This document shows positions 52,471 to 61,644 of a stretch of DNA of 64,000 bases, one piece after another. This stretch comes from CAZNUM01 sp964539305 (GTDB lineage: Bacteria; Fidelibacterota; Marinisomatia; Marinisomatales; TCS55): positions 1 to 64,000 of the forward strand of contig CAZIIM010000004.1 of the NCBI GenBank assembly GCA_964539305.1. The letters run 5' to 3'. Numbering within the stretch: position 1 is the first letter of the stretch; each line of letters opens with the position of its first letter. Below the pieces are notes generated by a model, which saw only the letters and a program-made list of their open reading frames with translations, ran no database searches and was not told the origin of the DNA. The translations under genes were made by a program, and so were the position numbers.

Positions 52471-53120
52471 TGTTTTTCCCTTATAAAGACGACAATCCCC
52501 GCGTCCTGATACCTTATGTGACTTATGGACTCATCGGAGTCAATGTATTTGTATTTATTTTCCAACTGGCTCTTACTGCTTCCGACCCCCGCCTGGGACA
52601 GCAGTTTATCTATCTCTACGGGCTGATACCGGCCCAGTTTTCCATGCTATCACTGTTTACCTCCATGTTTGTTCATGGTGGTTTTGCCCATATTTTAGGG
52701 AACATGTGGTTCCTATGGATCTTCGGTGATAATGTGGAGAGTACCCTTGGTCATGTTCGCTATTTCATTTTTTACCTTCTCTGCGGTATGGCCGCCGGTA
52801 TTGCTCAGACCGTCATTAATGCCAGTTCAATGGTGCCGATGGTGGGTGCCTCCGGAGCCATCGCAGGCGTACTGGGCATGTACATGATTCGCTTCCCCCA
52901 CGCGCGGGTTCACGTTTTAATCTTTTTCATTTTCATTACCACCATACGGGTGCCCGCCTTTATCGTCCTGGGCATCTGGTTCATGATGCAATTGACAAAT
53001 GGTCTTGGAACAATCGGGCTGGACACAACTGGAGGAGTGGCCTGGTTTGCCCACATAGGCGGCTTTACCGCTGGCATTATTCTGGAACGCATGTTTAAGC
53101 TTGTGCGCTTCGAACATTAG
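52470..53120 (+). CDS. Rhomboid-family intramembrane serine protease
   Basis: The 216-residue protein has six membrane helices with the rhomboid landmarks: HGGFAHILGNMWFL (conserved His and Asn), the nucleophile motif GASGAIAG and the catalytic His in WFAHIGGFTAG. It cleaves membrane proteins within the lipid bilayer. The ATG shares its A with the stop codon of the M23 gene (TGATG). Confidence 0.92.
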   Translation: MFFPYKDDNPRVLIPYVTYGLIGVNVFVFIFQLALTASDPRLGQQFIYLYGLIPAQFSMLSLFTSMFVHGGFAHILGNMWFLWIFGDNVESTLGHVRYFIFYLLCGMAAGIAQTVINASSMVPMVGASGAIAGVLGMYMIRFPHARVHVLIFFIFITTIRVPAFIVLGIWFMMQLTNGLGTIGLDTTGGVAWFAHIGGFTAGIILERMFKLVRFEH

Positions 53121-53135
53121 TCTTTCAGCAATTGA

Positions 53136-54338
53136 ATGAAAATAACCCACATTAAATCTATCTCTGTTTTTCTATTCCTTCTCTTCCTGACCGGTTGCAG
53201 TGATTCCGGCAAAAACACTGCTTCCTGTGGACCGGAAACAGGGCGGGGACATATTCTTTCAGTATTTTCATTTGGAACCATTCCAGCCGACCATCTTCAA
53301 CAACAACTGGAAGACTGGGGAATTGACATCGGTATGGTTCCGGTTAATGACGTTCAAGTGTATAAAATTGTCTATGAAACAGTGGATTGGAACGGGGCGC
53401 CTCGCCAGGCTTCCGGCGCTCTCTACATCCCGGACGCAGAAACAAAACAGGGCTTTCCCTTATTAAGCAGTCAGCATGGCACGGAAACAAAACGGGATCA
53501 TGTGGCCTCTGTGACACCCCTGATCGGGTTTGATGCCCTTTTCTCCGCTTCCACCGGTTATGTAGCCTGTTCCCCCGATTATCTGGGGATGGGTGTTTCT
53601 GACGATGTTTTCCACCCCTACATCCATGCCAGTGTTGCGGATGCAGTAGTGGATTTCATAAGAGCAGCCAAAAGTTTTTGCTGCTCAAACGATATTAAAC
53701 TGAACGGACAGCTGTTCCTGGCCGGTTATTCAGAGGGTGGTTATGTCACCATGGCCACCCATAAAGCCCTGGAAGAGCAGTTTCCTGATGAATTTACGGT
53801 AACGGCTTCTGCCCCTATGGCCGGACCGTATGATGTTTTAGGAACGGCGGAAGAACAGTTGAACAAAACCACCTTCCCCTACCCATCCTATTTCGGGTAT
53901 GTCAGCATGGCCTACAACACCATATACGGCTGGAACCGCCTGAACGAAATTTTTCGATCACCCTATGCCGAACGCCTGCCGGACCTGTTCGATGGAACCC
54001 ATTCCGGTGGTGATATCAATGCGGCTCTTACAACAGAAATTGATTCCCTGTTTCAGCCGCAATTTTTATCTGACTTTAAAGGAACCGGTGAAACGGAGGT
54101 GAAAGCTGCCTTCCAGGAAAACAGTTTATTGGACTGGACTCCCAAGGCACCTATCCACCTGTATCACGGAGACGCCGATGAGGCCGTTCCTTACGCTAAT
54201 GCTGTCAAGGCAGAGCAGGAATTAAAAGCACGGGGTGCGGATATTGAATTAATCACCATCCCCGGAGCCAGCCACAGTGGTGGTGTTTTACCTTCAATTA
54301 CAGGTGCAAAACAATGGTTCGATACACTAAAGAAATAA
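53136..54338 (+). CDS. Lipoprotein alpha/beta hydrolase (secretory lipase-like)
   Basis: The 400-residue protein has a lipoprotein signal (FLTGC, Cys21) and the alpha/beta-hydrolase fold with nucleophile elbow GYSEGG (Ser in YSE), an acid in HGDADEAVP and a C-terminal His in GASHSGG. The pre-elbow region SSQHGT supplies the oxyanion side. The closest family from memory is the secretory lipase/acylaminopeptidase-like group (LIP). The substrate is probably an ester or acyl chain taken up at the envelope. It overlaps cdd by 25 bp. Confidence 0.82.
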   Translation: MKITHIKSISVFLFLLFLTGCSDSGKNTASCGPETGRGHILSVFSFGTIPADHLQQQLEDWGIDIGMVPVNDVQVYKIVYETVDWNGAPRQASGALYIPDAETKQGFPLLSSQHGTETKRDHVASVTPLIGFDALFSASTGYVACSPDYLGMGVSDDVFHPYIHASVADAVVDFIRAAKSFCCSNDIKLNGQLFLAGYSEGGYVTMATHKALEEQFPDEFTVTASAPMAGPYDVLGTAEEQLNKTTFPYPSYFGYVSMAYNTIYGWNRLNEIFRSPYAERLPDLFDGTHSGGDINAALTTEIDSLFQPQFLSDFKGTGETEVKAAFQENSLLDWTPKAPIHLYHGDADEAVPYANAVKAEQELKARGADIELITIPGASHSGGVLPSITGAKQWFDTLKK

Positions 54339-54715
54339 ATAAATTAACTCAAATAGCCCTCAAATACCGAGCCCGGGCCCGGGCCCCCTATTCGGGTTAT
54401 TCCGTCGGGGCAGCTGTACAAGTAAAGGATGGAACCATCATCGGCGGGTGTAATGTGGAAAACGCCAGTTACAGTCTATCCTGCTGCGCCGAACGGGTGG
54501 CGTTGTTCAGTGCCGTTTCACAGGGTTATTCTGGTTTTGTCGGTTTAGCCGTAGCCACAAAGAATGGAGCTTCGCCCTGCGGTGCCTGTCGGCAAGTTAT
54601 CTGGGAGTTGTGTGGCGAGATAAAAATTTATTTATGCGACAAAAAGGGGAATGTGACGGAAACCACCAGTCAAGCACTCCTGCCTTCCGCTTTCGACACC
54701 CGTCATCTAAAATAA
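54314..54715 (+). CDS. cdd: Cytidine deaminase
   Basis: The 133-residue enzyme deaminates cytidine and deoxycytidine to uridines. It has the zinc site CAE (SLSCCAERVAL) and PCGACRQ with three Cys ligands and the catalytic Glu, in the homotetrameric short-form layout. The ATG 54314 lies within the end of the hydrolase gene. It begins a run of nucleoside salvage genes (udk, tdk, nupC). Confidence 0.93.
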   Translation: MVRYTKEINKLTQIALKYRARARAPYSGYSVGAAVQVKDGTIIGGCNVENASYSLSCCAERVALFSAVSQGYSGFVGLAVATKNGASPCGACRQVIWELCGEIKIYLCDKKGNVTETTSQALLPSAFDTRHLK

Positions 54716-54717
54716 AT

Positions 54718-55338
54718 ATGGCAAAAACACCCATCTTGATCGGCATCGGCGGTGGCACCGGGTCCGGGAAAACCAGCATCGCTAAACAATTATTAAAAAC
54801 CTATGGAGAAGGGGAAGTGGTGGTTATTGAACAGGATGCTTATTACCGGGATTTATCCCAAATGCCAATGGAGGAGCGCGCCCGCCAAAATTTTGACCAC
54901 CCGGATGCAATCGACATCGATTATTTTATTCAGCAGATTAACCAGTTGTTAGGAAAACAAACCATTCAGGTACCTGTATATGATTTCAGCACCCATACGC
55001 GCAGAAAAGCTACCCGCACCGTTCATCCCCACCATGTAATTGTAGTGGAAGGGATACTGACACTCCACTACCTCTTGCTGAGGGAATTAATGAGCATTAA
55101 AATTTACGTGGAAACGCCGGCTGATATCCGGTTCATCCGGCGATTAACCCGGGATGTGGAAGAACGGGGCCGCACAGTTCACTCCGTCATCCACCAGTAC
55201 CTTAAAACCGTCCGGCCAATGCATGAACAATTTGTCGAGCCCTCCAAATATTTCGCCGATATCATTATACCGGAAGGGGGTAAGAATCTGGTGGCGATTG
55301 ACCTGTTGAGAGCCAAAATCAATGCCATTTTGAATTAG
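54718..55338 (+). CDS. udk: Uridine kinase
   Basis: Start ATG 54718 lies 2 bp after the cdd stop; a longer frame upstream runs through cdd and is not real. The 206-residue protein has the P-loop GGGTGSGKTS, then DAYYRD, FDHPDAID, PVYDFSTHTR and RRLTRDVEERGR of uridine/cytidine kinases. It phosphorylates uridine produced by Cdd. Confidence 0.95.
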   Translation: MAKTPILIGIGGGTGSGKTSIAKQLLKTYGEGEVVVIEQDAYYRDLSQMPMEERARQNFDHPDAIDIDYFIQQINQLLGKQTIQVPVYDFSTHTRRKATRTVHPHHVIVVEGILTLHYLLLRELMSIKIYVETPADIRFIRRLTRDVEERGRTVHSVIHQYLKTVRPMHEQFVEPSKYFADIIIPEGGKNLVAIDLLRAKINAILN

Positions 55339-55412
55339 CCAATTTCTTCGGGAAAGGCCTATGGAAATCTTAAAAATTGAAGTCACATTATCATTCTGAT
55401 TCCTCCACCTAA

Positions 55413-55982
55413 ATGGGTTACACTATGACATTAACACCTCGAGAATCCGGTTGGATTGAAGTCATTTGTGGAAGTATGTTCAGCGGGAAAACGGAAGAAT
55501 TGATTCGCCGGTTACGCAGAGCAGAAATTGCCAATATGGAAACTGTCATCTTTAAACCTGTCATTGATCGCCGCTACAGTGATACGCATATCGTCTCCCA
55601 TGATCAAAAAAAGCTGACTTCTATCCCCGTAGAGAATATTCAGGACGTCCTGAAACGCGTGGGGGACGCCCAGGTGGTTGGAATTGATGAAGCGCAATTC
55701 TTTACCTCTGAACTTGTCCCAGTCTGCAAACAGCTGGCTCTGGAGGGAAAACGCGTAATAGTTGCCGGATTAGACACCGATTACCGCGGCGAGCCCTTTG
55801 GACCCATGCCGGAAATAATGTGCGAGGCCGACTTCCTGGATAAACTACAGGCAATCTGTGTTAAATGTGGGGACCCCGCCTCTTATACACAACGGTTGGT
55901 TAAGAATTCATCCCAGGTGTTAATTGGTGAAGCGGATGTCTACGAAGCCCGTTGCCGTAACTGCTTTGAACCACCGGAGTAA
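55413..55982 (+). CDS. tdk: Thymidine kinase (type II)
   Basis: The 189-residue enzyme phosphorylates thymidine. It shows the P-loop GSMFSGKTEEL, the conserved DEAQFF and FKP-D-RY segments, the lasso loop with GLDTDYRG, and a zinc ribbon CVKCG...CRNCF. ATG 55413 is used; ATG 55425 four codons later is equally consistent. Confidence 0.94.
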   Translation: MGYTMTLTPRESGWIEVICGSMFSGKTEELIRRLRRAEIANMETVIFKPVIDRRYSDTHIVSHDQKKLTSIPVENIQDVLKRVGDAQVVGIDEAQFFTSELVPVCKQLALEGKRVIVAGLDTDYRGEPFGPMPEIMCEADFLDKLQAICVKCGDPASYTQRLVKNSSQVLIGEADVYEARCRNCFEPPE

Positions 55983-55984
55983 AG

Positions 55985-57202
55985 ATGGAACGATTCACGG
56001 GAATACTGGGATTAATCATTCTACTGGGCGCGGCAGTTCTTCTCTCCAACAATCGCAGGAAGATCAACTGGCGGCTGGTATTATATGGGTTGGCTTTACA
56101 ACTCTTCTTTGCCCTGTTCATTTTAAAAACACCCATCGGTAAACCCTTTTTTGAAGCCATTGATCAACTTATTCGAAAATTGTTGAGTTTTTCCGATGCC
56201 GGAAGTGATTTCCTGTTTAAGTCCTTCAGCTCTGGAGTGGTAGAAGGACCTTTATTGAACTTTGCCTTTCGGGTGCTTCCCACCATCATATTCTTCTCTT
56301 CCCTCATGGCAATCCTTTATCACCTGGGTATTATGCAATTCATCGTGAAGTGGATTGCCAAGGCCATGCAGAAAACAATGAAAACCAGCGGTTCGGAGAC
56401 GCTGAGTGTTTCCGCCAACATATTCGTGGGTCAGACTGAGGCACCGTTGATCGTACGCCCCTTTATCAGCCGGATGACCAAATCAGAGTTAATGGCGGTC
56501 ATGACAGGTGGTTTTGCCACCATCGCCGGTGGTGTCATGGCCATGTATGTGAAAATCCTGTCCGATATTCCGGGAATTGCAGGGCATCTGATGGCCGCAT
56601 CCATTATGAGCGCACCGGCAGCTCTGGTGGTAGCCAAAATTATTTATCCGGAAACGGAAGTTTCAGACACAATGGGTGATCTTAAAATAGAGGTGGAAAA
56701 AACGGAAGATAACGTCATGGAAGCCCTTTCCCGGGGTGCCACCGACGGTCTGAAGCTGGCTGCCAACGTGGGCGCCATGTTGATCGCCTTTGTGGCTATG
56801 ATTGCCATGGTTAATGCCATTCTTGGTCTTCTTGATCTGAGCCTCCAGCAGATTCTGGGATGGATATTCAGCCCGCTGGCGTGGACGATGGGGGTCCCCT
56901 GGGCGGAGGCGGGGACTCTCGGAACGCTCATGGGGGAAAAACTGGTGTTGACAGAGTTGATTGCTTATGGAGATCTGGCCCATTTACGGGAAATTGCCGG
57001 TATTTCCGATCGTTCAGCCATCATTGCCAGTTACGCCTTGTGTGGTTTCGCCAATTTTGCGTCCATCGGTATTCAACTGGGCGGCATTGGTGGAATTGCC
57101 CCGAATCGCCGGAAAGACCTGGCCAAACTGGCAATGAAAGCCATGTTTGGTGGTGCCATTGCCTCCTGGTTAACAGCAACTATTGCAGGAATATTAATCT
57201 GA
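55985..57202 (+). CDS. nupC: Concentrative nucleoside transporter (NupC/CNT family)
   Basis: The 405-residue membrane protein has about ten helices with the CNT landmarks: GKPFFEAID, FVFGQTEAP-like (NIFVGQTEAPLIVRP), MTGGFATIAGGVMAMY, LVLTELIAYGDL and ALCGFANFASIGIQLGG. It imports nucleosides with cations, supplying the kinases and deaminase encoded just upstream. It starts 2 bp after tdk. Confidence 0.95.
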   Translation: MERFTGILGLIILLGAAVLLSNNRRKINWRLVLYGLALQLFFALFILKTPIGKPFFEAIDQLIRKLLSFSDAGSDFLFKSFSSGVVEGPLLNFAFRVLPTIIFFSSLMAILYHLGIMQFIVKWIAKAMQKTMKTSGSETLSVSANIFVGQTEAPLIVRPFISRMTKSELMAVMTGGFATIAGGVMAMYVKILSDIPGIAGHLMAASIMSAPAALVVAKIIYPETEVSDTMGDLKIEVEKTEDNVMEALSRGATDGLKLAANVGAMLIAFVAMIAMVNAILGLLDLSLQQILGWIFSPLAWTMGVPWAEAGTLGTLMGEKLVLTELIAYGDLAHLREIAGISDRSAIIASYALCGFANFASIGIQLGGIGGIAPNRRKDLAKLAMKAMFGGAIASWLTATIAGILI

Positions 57203-57230
57203 GTTTTATAATCCGACTGAAAATTTAACC

Positions 57231-57791
57231 ATGCGCATTATCTTAATTGGACCCCCGGGGGTGGGAAAGGGGACACAGGCCACCCGCCTGAAAAATCATT
57301 TTAATATTGTTCATCTTTCTACTGGTGATTTGCTGCGCAAAGAAATTGCCGACCGGACCCCCATTGGAGAAAAAGCAAAAATTTACATTGACCAGGGCCA
57401 TCTCGTTCCCGATGCCATCCTGCTGGACATGATTGAAATTAAACTCCAGGAACCAGCCTCCAAAAACGGTTATCTACTGGACGGATTCCCCCGCACCATC
57501 CCCCAGGCGGAGGGTCTGGATAAATTACTGGAAAAATTGAATCAACATCTGGATGCGGTTGTGAGTCTCCACGCTGATGAAGCGGAATTGATCCATCGCC
57601 TGACCCTCCGGGGCCGTGAATCGGGCCGCAGTGATGACACCCCTGAAATTATCCATCAGCGGCAAAAAGTTTACTGGAGCCAGACAGCACCCCTACTGGA
57701 TTATTATCGGAAACAGGGGCTACTGAAGCAAGTCAACGGGATCGGACCGGTCCCTGAAATTACAGATCGGATTCTAAAAACACTGGTGTAA
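57231..57791 (+). CDS. adk: Adenylate kinase (short-lid form)
   Basis: The 186-residue enzyme interconverts AMP, ADP and ATP. It has the P-loop GPPGVGKGT, the AMP-binding LSTGDLLR, DGFPRT and LRGRESGRSDD as lid. The lid is short and has no zinc cysteines, giving the 186-residue length instead of about 215. It lies 28 bp after nupC and 1 bp before coaE. Confidence 0.95.
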   Translation: MRIILIGPPGVGKGTQATRLKNHFNIVHLSTGDLLRKEIADRTPIGEKAKIYIDQGHLVPDAILLDMIEIKLQEPASKNGYLLDGFPRTIPQAEGLDKLLEKLNQHLDAVVSLHADEAELIHRLTLRGRESGRSDDTPEIIHQRQKVYWSQTAPLLDYYRKQGLLKQVNGIGPVPEITDRILKTLV

Positions 57792-57792
57792 C

Positions 57793-58386
57793 ATGTTAAA
57801 AGTTGGACTGACCGGCGGTATTGGCACCGGGAAAAGCACTGCCAGCCAATACTTTACAGCCTTAGGTGCTTTCGTCTTCGACGCAGATCAAGAGGCCAAA
57901 TCTTTGATCAACACCAATAAAATGGTACAAAAAGAACTGATTAATGAATTTGGGACTGACATCCTGAATGCGGAACATGATATTGATAAGAAAAAATTGG
58001 CGCGGGTCGCTTTCCAGGACGAAGACCATCAGCAGCGTTTAAATGCCGTCATTCATCCTTATCTGTACGAATTAATTGACGCTTCTTTTCAGAAAATTGT
58101 GGCCCAGAATAAGCATTCCATGTTTGTGGTGGACGGAGCCTTAATCTATGAATCGGGATTTGATTCCCATCTGGACTATGTCATCGTCGTCACTTCCCTG
58201 CTGAAACACAGAATTGAACGGGCGCTTAATCGGGGAACACTTTCGAGAGAAGAAATCCTGAAGCGCATGGAACTGCAATGGACCGAGGAAGAAAAAATTG
58301 GATTGGCTGATTTTGTCATTCATAATGATGGAACTGAAGAGGATTTAAAACAAGCGGTGGAAGAACTCTACCGGAAGCTTGTTTAG
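57793..58386 (+). CDS. coaE: Dephospho-CoA kinase
   Basis: The 197-residue enzyme performs the last step of CoA synthesis. The P-loop is GLTGGIGTGKST, followed by FDADQEAKSL, HPYLYELI and DGALIYESG, all typical of CoaE. The ATG follows the adk stop by one base, so the pair is co-translated. Confidence 0.95.
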   Translation: MLKVGLTGGIGTGKSTASQYFTALGAFVFDADQEAKSLINTNKMVQKELINEFGTDILNAEHDIDKKKLARVAFQDEDHQQRLNAVIHPYLYELIDASFQKIVAQNKHSMFVVDGALIYESGFDSHLDYVIVVTSLLKHRIERALNRGTLSREEILKRMELQWTEEEKIGLADFVIHNDGTEEDLKQAVEELYRKLV

Positions 58387-58464
58387 TGATTTCCCCAGGG
58401 GGTCTTTAGAATTTTTCACCCCCGGTAATCCGGATTCTTCTTCAGATCCAGAAAGGATAGAGCC

Positions 58465-60162
58465 TTGGATATTAGAAACAGGCGCGTACTAATACTAGGA
58501 GGGTGGGGGCTTGTAGGTACAGCTATTCTGCGAAAACTGGCGGAGCGAAAGCCCAAGGAAGTCATTATCCTTTCCCTCCGTGAATCAGAAGCAAGGGAAT
58601 CCTGCGCTTTAATGGAAAAGGAATTCCCGGGGATTGCTTATATACCGGAGTGGGGGAATATTTTTGTCCGCACTTCCTTAAAAGACCTTTCTCGTAACGA
58701 ATTGTTGGAAAACCCTGCCTATCGGCAACAACTTCTTGCTGACACAATGGAGCCTTTCACTCAGGAACGATTTAAGTCAGCATTCCTGCATCAGGTCATC
58801 TCCCGCCATAAACCGCACATCATTATTGACGCTGTTAACACGGCCACTGCTCTTGCTTATCAGGACCTGTACAACGGCTACTACAAACTCAAACGCGAGA
58901 TGGCCCTGAACGATAACAAGGACAATGAAGCCCTGTTTACGGAAGTAGAGCGGATGCTCACCACCCTGTACACTCCCCAGATCATCCGCCATATTCAGGT
59001 TCTTCATGCCAGCATGATGCAAAACAAGACAGGGATATACATCAAGATCGGGACCACCGGCACCGGAGGCATGGGTCTGAATATTCCCTATACCCATAGT
59101 GAGGAACGTCCCTCCCGGGTACTCCTCAGTAAATCTTCCCTGGCAGGAGCCCATACCATGCTACTCTTTCTCATGGGTCGGACGCCCGGCGGTCCGATTA
59201 TTAAAGAAGTTAAACCGGCGGCAGCCATTGCCTGGAAAGGGATCGACTACGGTGAAGTGAATCGCCGCGGGAAACCCATTCGTTTGTTCGATTGTGAGCC
59301 AGAAAATGCAATTCTTCTGGAGGATTCCTTTTCATTTGAACCGGAACCAACTTGGCAGGACTTAAACCAGACACTGAAATCCGTCTACATTGACACAGGT
59401 GAAAATGGCATCTTTTCCCGAGGCGAATTCGAGACCATTACAGCAGCGGGGCAAATGGAATTTGTTACACCGGAAGAAATCGCTATTAATGTTATTCTGG
59501 AAATCATCGGTGATAGTACCGGTCATGACGTATTGAATGCCCTGAATAATTCCATTATGGGCCCCACTTACCGGGCCGGATACATCCGCCATTTTGCCCT
59601 GGAGGAAATGAAACGTCTTCAAGCGAGGTACGATGTAGAGAGTGTTGCTTTTGAAAACCTGGGACCACCCCGACTGTCTAAAATCCTCTATGAAGCCCAT
59701 CTGCTGAAACTCATCGCCCATACTATTCCTGAAATCATCTCCATCAGTCCCCAAAAACTGGCGGAGGGGGTCCAAGGTTTAATTCTCCAGGATCAGACGT
59801 TGCGGTCACAGATTATTTCCATCGGGATTCCGATTTTGCTAAGCGACGGTAGACACTTACTTCGAGGTCCGGAAGTCATGATCCCCACACGATTGGGGCG
59901 GGAGGCGTTGCCCATTGACAAGGAGCAACTGAATGAGTGGGCTTATTCCGGGTGGGTGGACCTGCGGGTGGAAAATTTCAAACTCTGGAAAAAGCGTCTA
60001 GAGACCATCTACCAGTATGTCAAATCACTGAACCCGGAAGATACCAGCTCCCGGCACCAGCATGGCCGCCAGTACTGGAATGTGGATCAGCCGCTGAATA
60101 TTGGTAAAATCGCCGCCTGGATCTTTGTGAACGAAGACAAAGGATTAAGGATCAAGCGGTAA
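58465..60162 (+). CDS. Large NAD(P)-fold (SDR/epimerase-like) protein, function unknown
   Basis: The 565-residue protein starts at TTG 58465 after GAAAGGATAGAG. Its first 30 residues form a Rossmann fold (LILGGWGLVGTAI), and a second conserved block includes IIIDAVNTATALAYQ near 115-130. A KIGTTGTGGMGLNIPYTHSEERPSRVLLSKSSLAG region near 195-230 looks like an SDR-type active-site area with Ser/Tyr/Lys. The C-terminal 300 residues are mostly helical and have no motif that I know. From memory similar long SDR-like proteins occur in several FCB and Gemmatimonadota genomes. Substrate and pathway are unknown. Confidence 0.75.
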   Translation: MDIRNRRVLILGGWGLVGTAILRKLAERKPKEVIILSLRESEARESCALMEKEFPGIAYIPEWGNIFVRTSLKDLSRNELLENPAYRQQLLADTMEPFTQERFKSAFLHQVISRHKPHIIIDAVNTATALAYQDLYNGYYKLKREMALNDNKDNEALFTEVERMLTTLYTPQIIRHIQVLHASMMQNKTGIYIKIGTTGTGGMGLNIPYTHSEERPSRVLLSKSSLAGAHTMLLFLMGRTPGGPIIKEVKPAAAIAWKGIDYGEVNRRGKPIRLFDCEPENAILLEDSFSFEPEPTWQDLNQTLKSVYIDTGENGIFSRGEFETITAAGQMEFVTPEEIAINVILEIIGDSTGHDVLNALNNSIMGPTYRAGYIRHFALEEMKRLQARYDVESVAFENLGPPRLSKILYEAHLLKLIAHTIPEIISISPQKLAEGVQGLILQDQTLRSQIISIGIPILLSDGRHLLRGPEVMIPTRLGREALPIDKEQLNEWAYSGWVDLRVENFKLWKKRLETIYQYVKSLNPEDTSSRHQHGRQYWNVDQPLNIGKIAAWIFVNEDKGLRIKR

Positions 60163-60181
60163 CAGCCGATCCAATAATTTA

Positions 60182-60631
60182 TTAGCGGATTTTCCGCCTT
60201 AGCGCCCTCGGTCGGTCCAGAATCTCTTTCATAATAATTGCCCGGCGGATACCATCCATATCGCTGAACATGGTTTCCCATCCCCTGTGGTAAACATGCT
60301 GTTCATAAGGGGTGACTGTCGATAGCTCAAAACCGGAAAGCACTTTTTCTTCTTCCAGCGGAGGGGCAATGATCTCAGGTTCCCTTTCAGGGGGCTGATC
60401 GTCCATTTCCGGTGAGGTTTCATATTCCATCTCCGGTTCTTCAACCAGCTCCTCCTGAGCAAGATCCCCGAAGAGATTCTTGAAAAAATCAGATTGGGCC
60501 CACTCCGGCGTTGGTTCTGCTGCTTCTCCTTTTTCCAGACTGCGCCGGGTTGCCTTCTGCTGACGCCGTTTCATCATGGCCGACAGCAAGTAGAGAATGA
60601 GCAGAAAAAGCCAGTAGCCGAGCCCTTCCAT
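60182..60631 (-). CDS. Hypothetical protein with N-terminal membrane helix
   Basis: The 149-residue protein has one N-terminal transmembrane segment (YWLFLLILYLLSAMM), then a basic stretch (KRRQQKATRR), an acidic, proline-rich disordered middle and a C-terminal part (GWETMFSDMDGIRRAIIMKEIL). It starts at the floA stop (one-base overlap), so it belongs to the nfeD-floA operon. I cannot name a family; a membrane-raft accessory role is only a guess from position. Confidence 0.7.
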   Translation of the reverse strand: MEGLGYWLFLLILYLLSAMMKRRQQKATRRSLEKGEAAEPTPEWAQSDFFKNLFGDLAQEELVEEPEMEYETSPEMDDQPPEREPEIIAPPLEEEKVLSGFELSTVTPYEQHVYHRGWETMFSDMDGIRRAIIMKEILDRPRALRRKIR

Positions 60632-61641
60632 TATTTACCTTTCTCCGGTGGCGCTTCCGTGGTATTAACATCCTTTGACCCTGAAATGGATTCGCGCATG
60701 GAGGTATCGGCCTGGATGTTTTTCATATTGATGTAGTCAAACACGCCCAGATTTCCCTCCCGGAAAGCCTGTGCCATCGCTTTAGGTACTTCTGCTTCTG
60801 CTTCCACAACCTTGGCCCGCATTTCCTGAATTCGAGCTTTCATCTCCTGTTCCAAGGCTACCGCCATGGCCCGGCGGGTTTCCGCCTTGGCTTGGGCGAC
60901 CCGTAAATCCGCCTCTGCTTGATCCGCCTGGAGCTGGGCTCCGATATTTTTCCCCACATCCAGATCGGCAATGTCAATGGAAAGAATTTCAAAGGCTGTC
61001 CCTGCATCGAGACCTTTATTCAATACTGCTTTGGAAATATTGTCCGGATTTTCCAACACTTCTGAATAGGATGAGGCGGAGCCGATGGCGCTCACAATTC
61101 CTTCCCCGACCCGGGCAATAATCGTATCATCAGTGGCCCCCCCAACCAGACCGGGAATATTGGTCCGTACAGTCACTCGAGCCCGGGCTTTGAGTTCGAT
61201 TCCGTCCTTTGCCACCGCTGACAAATACCCCTCCCGGGGAGCGTCAATCACTTTGGGATAGACACTGGTCTGGACCGCTGTTTTTACATCTCTTCCTGCC
61301 AGGTCAATGGCGGTGGCAATTTCAAACGGCAACGGGATTTTAGCCTTGTCGGCAGCAATGAGCGCCGCCACCACGTTGGCCACATTTCCACCGGCCAGAT
61401 AGTGGGTCTCAAGCATATCCGTTGATACATCCAATCCCGCTTTCTGACTGTTGATTACACTATCCACCACCAGACGCGGTGATATTTTCCGCAGTCGCAT
61501 CCGGATCAGATCAATAATCGTAATATGACCCAATCCAAGACTGACCACTGACTGGATCCACATCCCGATTGGTACGAAATAGAATAAAAGAAATACCAGT
61601 ATAACCAGCATTGACAAGAGAAAAATGGATACAAAGTTCAT
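60631..61641 (-). CDS. floA: Flotillin-like protein FloA
   Basis: The 336-residue protein has an N-terminal hairpin/helix (about 4-33) that anchors it, then the conserved PHB-like domain with GGNVANVVAALIAADKA and KARARVTVRTNIPG. An Ala/Glu-rich coiled coil follows (ADLRVAQAKAETRRAMAVALEQE) and a short variable tail. FloA proteins organise membrane microdomains and affect secretion and signalling. It follows nfeD directly, the standard pairing. Confidence 0.93.
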   Translation of the reverse strand: MNFVSIFLLSMLVILVFLLFYFVPIGMWIQSVVSLGLGHITIIDLIRMRLRKISPRLVVDSVINSQKAGLDVSTDMLETHYLAGGNVANVVAALIAADKAKIPLPFEIATAIDLAGRDVKTAVQTSVYPKVIDAPREGYLSAVAKDGIELKARARVTVRTNIPGLVGGATDDTIIARVGEGIVSAIGSASSYSEVLENPDNISKAVLNKGLDAGTAFEILSIDIADLDVGKNIGAQLQADQAEADLRVAQAKAETRRAMAVALEQEMKARIQEMRAKVVEAEAEVPKAMAQAFREGNLGVFDYINMKNIQADTSMRESISGSKDVNTTEAPPEKGK

Positions 61642-61644
61642 GAT

